NCBI GenBank assembly: GCA_964384825.1
Contig: CAYLMM010000051.1
Span: 1-18,696 of the forward strand
Length of the DNA: 18,696 nt
From: CAYLMM01 sp964384825
GTDB lineage: Bacteria > Krumholzibacteriota > Krumholzibacteriia > LZORAL124-64-63
Direction of reading: 5' to 3'
Shown: positions 14,046-18,696 of the stretch, one piece after another
Numbering within the stretch: position 1 is the first letter of the stretch
Layout: the number at the start of each line of letters is the position of its first letter
The notes under the pieces: model-generated
What the model saw: only the letters and a program-made list of their open reading frames with translations
The model's database searches: none
What the model was told of the DNA's origin: nothing
Position numbers and translations under genes: made by a program

Positions 14046-15014
14046 TTGTTCGGCAGCAACAACATCCGCACAGGCATCGATCTCGGCACCGGCTCGGTGA
14101 AGCTGGTCCGCGGCGTCGGTTCGAACCGGCTGAAGCGGATCACCCACATCGGCGCGGCCAGCTGGGACGGCGAGGGCAGCGAGGATTCGGCCATCCGCGC
14201 TTCGGAGGCCCTGAAACGGGTCCTCGAGCGCCTGAACCTCTCGCCTCGCAAGCTCGGCCGGGTCGCCGTGGCGGTCCGGATGCAGGAAGCCAGCATCCGC
14301 GAGGTGACGATGCCCCCGATGGAGGAATCCGAGCTGGCGCAGGCCGTCGGCTTCGAGGCCCGCAAGCACCTCGATCTCGAGGACATGATGGCGCCCGTGA
14401 TCGCCTCTCAATACATGGGCCGTACGGCCGATGCAAAGGGAGAGGAACAGAGTCGGGTGCTGCTGGCGGCCGTTCCCAAGCCGGTGAGGGACTTCCCGCT
14501 GCAGGTTCTGGGCAAGGCGGGAATCAAGGCGGAAATCGTCGATCTCGAGGCTCTCGCGGGCCTGAACGCCGCATTCGCGGTCCACGAAGAGATGCCCCAG
14601 GACAGCGCGCTCGGCGTGATCGACTTCGGCAACTGGCACGTGGAGATGCACCTGGCCAGCCCCGCCGGGGGACTGCTCAGCCGGCGCATCGGCCCCGGGG
14701 TTCCGGAGAAGGACGACCCGGACGCGATCGACGACTACATCGAGGATCTGGTGGGTCAGATGAGCGAGACGATGACTTTCTACCGGGGACGGTACAGGCG
14801 CGAACTGGCGGCGATCTATCTTGCCGGCGGCGGCGCGCTGGTTCCCGGCCTTGCCGGGAAGATCGGCGAGGCGATCGGTCGTCCCGTCCAGCTGCTGGAT
14901 CCGATCGGCGACATCGCGCAGAAGGCCGAAGGCATCCACGCCGCCGAAGATTTCCGGCCCAGGTTCGCAACGGCCTGCGGCCTCTGCCGATGGTGGGATG
15001 GTAGCGATGTTTAG
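14046..15014 (+). CDS. pilM: type IV pilus assembly protein PilM
   Basis: A cytoplasmic actin/FtsA-like protein, 322 residues, that binds the N-terminal tail of PilN at the inner membrane. The ATPase-fold signatures are visible: GIDLGTGSVKLV (10-21), Asp193 in GVIDFGNWHVEMHL, and the adenosine-loop-like LAGGGALVPGL. In place of the usual Thr-rich strand after the second phosphate motif there is NWHVEM. The C-terminus CGLCRWWDG also departs from the common A-x-G-L-A-L-R ending. A TTG start at 14046 is supported by AAGGAGG eight bases upstream. The end overlaps pilN. It begins the MNOPQ block that forms the envelope-spanning alignment complex. Confidence 0.93.
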   Translation: MFGSNNIRTGIDLGTGSVKLVRGVGSNRLKRITHIGAASWDGEGSEDSAIRASEALKRVLERLNLSPRKLGRVAVAVRMQEASIREVTMPPMEESELAQAVGFEARKHLDLEDMMAPVIASQYMGRTADAKGEEQSRVLLAAVPKPVRDFPLQVLGKAGIKAEIVDLEALAGLNAAFAVHEEMPQDSALGVIDFGNWHVEMHLASPAGGLLSRRIGPGVPEKDDPDAIDDYIEDLVGQMSETMTFYRGRYRRELAAIYLAGGGALVPGLAGKIGEAIGRPVQLLDPIGDIAQKAEGIHAAEDFRPRFATACGLCRWWDGSDV

Positions 15015-15564
15015 GATCAACCTGTACCCCGAATACGCGGCGAACATCCGCGAGGGCAAGCTCCGGGCGATGCGGCGCGGCCTGATGGTCGGCCTGCTGG
15101 GCCTCGAGGTGCTGATCGTGGGTTCGCTCTACGTGAGCGGGTCGCTGATCGCCGACAGGGCCGACGCCCTGCGCCGGGACCTGCCCGGCCTGGAGGCCCG
15201 CATGGCCGCCTACCACCAGCCCGGCCCCGAACTCGACACCGCCCGGTCGCTGGTGAAGATCCGCAGCTCGCGGATCGAATGGGCGCCCAAGCTGGCCGCG
15301 CTTTCCGACCTGATCGAAGCGTCGCTGGTGCTCAACCGCGTCTCCGGCCAGATCGCCGTCAAGCGCTCGCCGGCCAAGTTCGAGATCGGCGGCCAGGTGC
15401 GCCGCGGCAAGAACCATCTGGAGATGGTGACCGGATTCGTCAAGTCCCTGCAGGACGACGAGCGCATCGCCCTTTCGTTCCCGAACATCCGCCTCGACAC
15501 GCTCAAGGGCGACGACGGCGAATTCCAGATCATCTGCGGGCAGAGCAAGAAGGAGGGGTCGTGA
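15007..15564 (+). CDS. pilN: type IV pilus assembly protein PilN
   Basis: A bitopic inner-membrane protein, 185 residues. Its N-terminus, MFRINLYPEY, carries the INL-x-P motif that inserts into PilM. One membrane segment lies at about residues 25-43, followed by a short coiled region and a periplasmic ferredoxin-like domain that pairs with PilO. The ATG at 15007 was preferred over the ATG at 14998: GGTGGG lies nine bases before the former and directly against the latter. The ATG overlaps the pilM stop (ATGTTTAG), and the last bases overlap the pilO start by four (GTGA), so the three genes are translationally coupled. Confidence 0.92.
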   Translation: MFRINLYPEYAANIREGKLRAMRRGLMVGLLGLEVLIVGSLYVSGSLIADRADALRRDLPGLEARMAAYHQPGPELDTARSLVKIRSSRIEWAPKLAALSDLIEASLVLNRVSGQIAVKRSPAKFEIGGQVRRGKNHLEMVTGFVKSLQDDERIALSFPNIRLDTLKGDDGEFQIICGQSKKEGS

Positions 15565-16094
15565 GCAGCAAGTTCCAGTCCCGCGGCATCCTCGCCGCCT
15601 TCGCCTTCGCCCTGATGCTGCTGGTCTTCGGCGTGCTGGTCGATTTCGGCTACACCAAGCCCCGGCTCGACGAGATGCGCCGGCTGGAGGCCGAACGCAA
15701 CTCCCTGCTGACGCGGATCAACGAACTGGCCGACCGCAACAGCGAAAGCAACGCCCTGGCCCGCAGCCTGAGCCGCGACAAGCTCGAGGACATCTTCGAC
15801 GAGGTCGACGGCCTCGAGCCCGTGGCCTACGTCGGCCAGATCCTCTCGGCGACGCCGTTGACGCGCCTGGAGATGACCACCACCGGCACCGTCGGCGCCG
15901 GCCGTCTCCACCGGACAGAGATCTCGCTGCGCGTGCTCGGCCGGTATTCGCACATGGTGGATTTCGTCCGGTCGCTCGAAACGGGCCGGCGGCTGGTGAC
16001 CGTGGACGCCATGATCATCGAGCAGGTCATGGGAACGCGCGATCTCGAAGGACGGCTCAACCTGTCGATCTACGACCCGACTGTGAGGCGATGA
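15561..16094 (+). CDS. pilO: type IV pilus assembly protein PilO
   Basis: A bitopic inner-membrane protein, 177 residues, that dimerises with PilN and links to PilP. One membrane segment (about 9-28) is followed by a coiled coil (about 33-65, rich in Leu, Glu and Arg heptads) and a compact alpha/beta periplasmic domain containing the family-like block from S-L-R-V-L-G-R-Y to V-D-F-V-R-S-L-E. The GTG start at 15561 shares four bases with the pilN stop and has GGAGG upstream. Only one base separates its stop from the GTG start of pilP. Confidence 0.92.
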   Translation: MSSKFQSRGILAAFAFALMLLVFGVLVDFGYTKPRLDEMRRLEAERNSLLTRINELADRNSESNALARSLSRDKLEDIFDEVDGLEPVAYVGQILSATPLTRLEMTTTGTVGAGRLHRTEISLRVLGRYSHMVDFVRSLETGRRLVTVDAMIIEQVMGTRDLEGRLNLSIYDPTVRR

Positions 16095-16095
16095 G

Positions 16096-16575
16096 GTGAA
16101 GAAGAACAATGCCGACAACGGGAACCGCAGGGTCTTCTGGATCGCGCTCGCGGCCGTGATGGTCCTGAGCGTCCTGATGGCCGTCCGCAGCGCAAAGACC
16201 GCATCGCTGGTCCTCTCGGACCGGGAAACGGTCGTCGCGGCCTCCGCGTCCGGCGGCGGCCAGTACGATCTGGAGAAACTCGCCCACCGGGACAGCCTGC
16301 TCGCCGCCGCCGAGGCGGCCAAGCGGGATCCCTTCCGCGCTCCCGTCAGACGGGTCCGGCGGACGGTCAAGGCGCCGGTGGTGAAGCGGATCGATCCGCC
16401 GACCCTCAAGGCGCTGATCTACGATCACGTCAACCCGACCGCCCGGCTTCGCCTCGGCGAGGACAATTCGGGCTGGTTGAAGGTCGGCGACACTTTCAGG
16501 GGATGGAAAGTGACCGAGATCACATCCAACTCGGTCAGGATTGCTCGGGGCGACAAGAATCTTGTCCTGCCCTGA
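16096..16575 (+). CDS. pilP: PilP-like pilus assembly protein
   Basis: A 159-residue protein in the PilP position. It has one N-terminal hydrophobic segment (about 13-30), a disordered stretch, the KRDPFRAPVRR motif that marks PilP and GspC proteins, and a small C-terminal beta domain (L-K-A-L-I-Y through G-W-K-V-T-E-I) that should bind the secretin's N-terminal domains. Unlike Pseudomonas and Neisseria PilP it has no cysteine at all, so it cannot be a lipoprotein; it seems to be anchored by the uncleaved membrane segment, as GspC is. The GTG start at 16096 has a modest GAGG seven bases upstream and sits one base after the pilO stop. Confidence 0.82.
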   Translation: MKKNNADNGNRRVFWIALAAVMVLSVLMAVRSAKTASLVLSDRETVVAASASGGGQYDLEKLAHRDSLLAAAEAAKRDPFRAPVRRVRRTVKAPVVKRIDPPTLKALIYDHVNPTARLRLGEDNSGWLKVGDTFRGWKVTEITSNSVRIARGDKNLVLP

Positions 16576-16591
16576 TCTCAAGGAGGGAACG

Positions 16592-17923
16592 ATGCAGACG
16601 AAATCCTACCGGGTCCGGATCTACGCCTTGCTGGCGACCTTCGCGGCCGTGGCGCTGCTGACGGCGCTGGCCCCGGGAACCGCCTCGGCGCAGACCGAAG
16701 AGGGCCTGATCTCGCTCCAGGCCGAGAACACCTCGGTCATGGAGATCCTGGACATCCTGGCCGACCGCAGCGGCCTGAACATCGTGGCCGGCGCCGGCGT
16801 CCAGGACCGGCCGATCACCATCCGCCTGCGCGAGACTCCCTTCGAGGAGGCGCTGCGGCTGATCGTGCGCGCGGCGAACCTGGGCTACGAACGCTCCGGT
16901 CGCACAATCCTGGTGGCCGACATCCAGACCCTGAACTCGCCGACGGGCCTTTCGACCAGGGTCTTCGATCTCGAGTATGCGACCGCCATGGATGTGCGGT
17001 CGGCCATCGAGATCATCACCCGCGACGTGGCCCACGACAACAAGCACGGGCGCGTCACGGTGCGCGGCACCCCGGCCCAGCTGGAGCAGGCCGAGCTGAT
17101 CGTCGATTCGATGGACAGCAAGCCCAAGCAGATCCAGCTCGAGGCCCGGATGATCGAGATCAACACCTCGAAGCTGCACGAGGTCGGCATCGACTGGGAG
17201 TCGATCACCAAGTACACGGCGGTCGTGACCGAGGGGAAACCGGATCCCACGCAGTTCGGCGGGCTTCCCGACGAGGTCCCCTTCACGAAGTTCGACGACG
17301 GCAGCAACCTCTACCGCCAGAACGCGGCCTTCGAGGTCTCGGTCGAGGCCCTGCTGACCGACGACAACGCCACGATCCTGTCGAACTCGAACGTCATCAC
17401 CCTCGACGGCGAGGCGGCCGAGATCTTCGCCGGCGACACCGTGCCGGTGGTCATCACCTCGCTGCAGTCGCCCGGCGCTTCGGGCGGTTCGCTGCAGACG
17501 GTGCAGCTCGAGAAGATCGACGTGGGCGTGCGGCTGAACATCACGCCGCGCCTGACCGACGACGGCCTGATCACGACCCTGGTCGAGCCCGAGGTGTCGC
17601 GGATCGTGCGCTTCGTCGGCCCGGACGAGGACCTGCCCCAGACCTCGACCCGCCGCGCCCGCACCCTGGTGCGCGTCCGCGACGGCCAGAAGATCTACAT
17701 CGGCGGACTGCTGACCGACGAGGAGCGCAAGACCGTCAAGAAGGTGCCGCTGCTGGGCGACATCCCGATCCTGGGCTACCTGTTCCGGCACACCAAGACC
17801 CAGATCGACAAGATGGATCTGCTGATCGAGATCACGCCGCACATCATCGACGACGACCAGCAGGCCGTGACAATCGAAGGTTCGAAGGCCGCCGCCATGG
17901 CTGCCGGCGAAATGGGCGAATAG
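16592..17923 (+). CDS. pilQ: compact PilQ-type outer-membrane secretin
   Basis: The outer-membrane channel through which the pilus exits, 443 residues. A signal peptide ends ASA|Q (after residue 33). An STN/N0 domain covers about 39-110 (S-V-M-E-I-L-D-I-L-A through G-R-T-I-L-V-A-D), an N1-type domain about 121-176, and the secretin core about 178-430, with the typical V-G-V-R-L-N-I-T-P, GGLLTDEERKTVKKVP and LLGDIPILGYLF blocks. It is much shorter than Pseudomonas or Myxococcus PilQ: there are no AMIN peptidoglycan-binding domains and no C-terminal pilotin-type extension is obvious. AAGGAGG lies five bases before the ATG at 16592. The frame is open upstream, but that part overlaps pilP and lacks a ribosome site. 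Confidence 0.93.
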   Translation: MQTKSYRVRIYALLATFAAVALLTALAPGTASAQTEEGLISLQAENTSVMEILDILADRSGLNIVAGAGVQDRPITIRLRETPFEEALRLIVRAANLGYERSGRTILVADIQTLNSPTGLSTRVFDLEYATAMDVRSAIEIITRDVAHDNKHGRVTVRGTPAQLEQAELIVDSMDSKPKQIQLEARMIEINTSKLHEVGIDWESITKYTAVVTEGKPDPTQFGGLPDEVPFTKFDDGSNLYRQNAAFEVSVEALLTDDNATILSNSNVITLDGEAAEIFAGDTVPVVITSLQSPGASGGSLQTVQLEKIDVGVRLNITPRLTDDGLITTLVEPEVSRIVRFVGPDEDLPQTSTRRARTLVRVRDGQKIYIGGLLTDEERKTVKKVPLLGDIPILGYLFRHTKTQIDKMDLLIEITPHIIDDDQQAVTIEGSKAAAMAAGEMGE

Positions 17924-17954
17924 AAACGGAATTCCGGAGGGAGGCCGCAAGGCC

Positions 17955-18696
17955 ATGGAGATCCGAGACATCCTGAACGAGGCCATGCGCAAGAAGGCCT
18001 CGGACATCATCATCTCGGCCGGCGCACCGGTGACCTACCACGTCAACGGCGAGCTGGACACCGAATTCCCGCCGCATCCTCTCTCGCCCGAGGAAAGCAA
18101 GGCGCTTGCGTACGAGCTGATGACCGACGAGCAGATCAAGAAATTCGAGAAGTACCCGGAGATGGACCTTTCCTTCCAGGTCGAGGGAATGGCCCGGTTC
18201 CGCGCCTGCCTCTACAAGCAGCGCGGAGCGGCGGCGGTCGTGCTGAGGGTCGTTCCCCTCGAGATCCCGCACTACTCGGATATCGGGATCTCCAAGCGCC
18301 TGCTGACGCAGCTGGTGAACATCCCCAACGGTCTGATCCTCGTCACCGGGCCCACCGGTTCGGGAAAATCGACGACCCTGGCCAGCCTGCTGCAGTACAT
18401 GAACACCGAGTACGAACTCCCGCGTCACATCGTGACGATCGAGGATCCGATCGAGTTCCACCTGGAATCGAAGACCTGCGTCATCGACCAGCGCGAGCTC
18501 GGGGTGGACACCGACAGCTACGTCACCGGCCTGAAGGGCGCCCTGCGGCAGATGGCGCACATCATCCTGGTGGGCGAGATGCGCGACCGCGAGACCATCG
18601 AGGTCGCGCTGACCGCGGCCGAGACCGGCAACCTGGTCATGAGCACCCTGGCGACCCAGTCGGCGGCCAAGACCATCAACCGGATCATCGACGTCT
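17955..18696 (+). CDS. pilT: PilT-family pilus retraction ATPase, divergent, partial (3' end off window)
   Basis: The first 247 codons of a PilT/PilU-type ATPase, cut by the window edge. The N-terminal KASDIIISAGAPVTYHVNGEL block matches the PilT PAS-like domain. Walker A GPTGSGKS (132-139), the Asp box TIEDPIEF (161-168), QRELGVDTDSY and Walker B ILVGEMRD (204-211) are intact. However, the usual Q-D-P-D before Walker B reads Q-M-A-H (199-202), and the His box that is normally GHLVFGTLHT reads GNLVMSTLAT, so both conserved histidines are replaced (Asn226, Ala233). The pilB in this cluster keeps both. GGAGGGAGG lies 10 bases before the ATG. It could be a PilU-like accessory motor, a divergent retraction motor, or an impaired enzyme. 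The gene symbol reflects family membership only. Confidence 0.88.
   Translation, partial: MEIRDILNEAMRKKASDIIISAGAPVTYHVNGELDTEFPPHPLSPEESKALAYELMTDEQIKKFEKYPEMDLSFQVEGMARFRACLYKQRGAAAVVLRVVPLEIPHYSDIGISKRLLTQLVNIPNGLILVTGPTGSGKSTTLASLLQYMNTEYELPRHIVTIEDPIEFHLESKTCVIDQRELGVDTDSYVTGLKGALRQMAHIILVGEMRDRETIEVALTAAETGNLVMSTLATQSAAKTINRIIDV

Noticed and set aside
16541..16591. pilQ starting at 16541
   Set aside because: It would overlap pilP and put 17 residues in front of an otherwise good signal peptide; the SD supports 16592.

Overview
The window is GC-rich, densely coding DNA from a diderm (Gram-negative-type) bacterium. The diderm call rests on an Mla-type lipid transport set (MlaE permease, MlaF ATPase, MlaD MCE protein) and a PilQ-type outer-membrane secretin. 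Non-ATG starts are common in the pilus cluster (TTG for pilB and pilM; GTG for pilC, pilO and pilP), usually behind strong Shine-Dalgarno (SD) sequences. A GC-rich member of a poorly cultivated diderm phylum would fit, but the lineage cannot be fixed from sequence alone. No mobile elements, tRNA, rRNA, CRISPR or phage genes were seen.

Left part (1-6446). A 60-residue membrane protein on the minus strand (59-241) diverges from a patatin-like phospholipase on the plus strand (439-1365). The two are separated by a short region with an extended -10 promoter candidate for each. The remaining genes to 6446 are all on the minus strand. In transcription order they are an ST1585-like metallo-beta-lactamase-fold hydrolase (6446-5538), mlaE-mlaF-mlaD (5455-2931), a rubrerythrin-type ferritin-like protein (2864-2352) and a DUF1684 lipoprotein (2287-1373). 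A well-formed sigma-70-type promoter lies just before mlaE, so close that the mRNA would be almost leaderless. A strong intrinsic terminator follows the ferritin-like gene and ends only 14 bases before the DUF1684 start codon.

Divergent control region (6447-6808). A consensus-grade sigma-54 (RpoN) promoter at 6634-6649 points towards the pilus cluster. It would make a leader of about 150 bases containing three hairpins before a TTG start of pilB.

Right part (6809-18696+). This is one long co-directional type IVa pilus cluster: pilB (extension ATPase with a c-di-GMP-type MshEN domain), pilC (platform), pilA (major pilin candidate), PilV-like and PilW-like minor pilins, two tandem paralogous PilX-like proteins of about 435 residues, pilM-pilN-pilO-pilP (alignment complex), pilQ (a compact secretin) and the first 247 codons of a pilT-like retraction ATPase. 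The genes would build, extend, cross the envelope with and retract a pilus. The main oddities are the duplicated oversized PilX-like proteins, with no PilY1 visible in the window, and a PilT-like ATPase that has lost both His-box histidines and the Asp-Pro-Asp before Walker B while keeping its other motifs.
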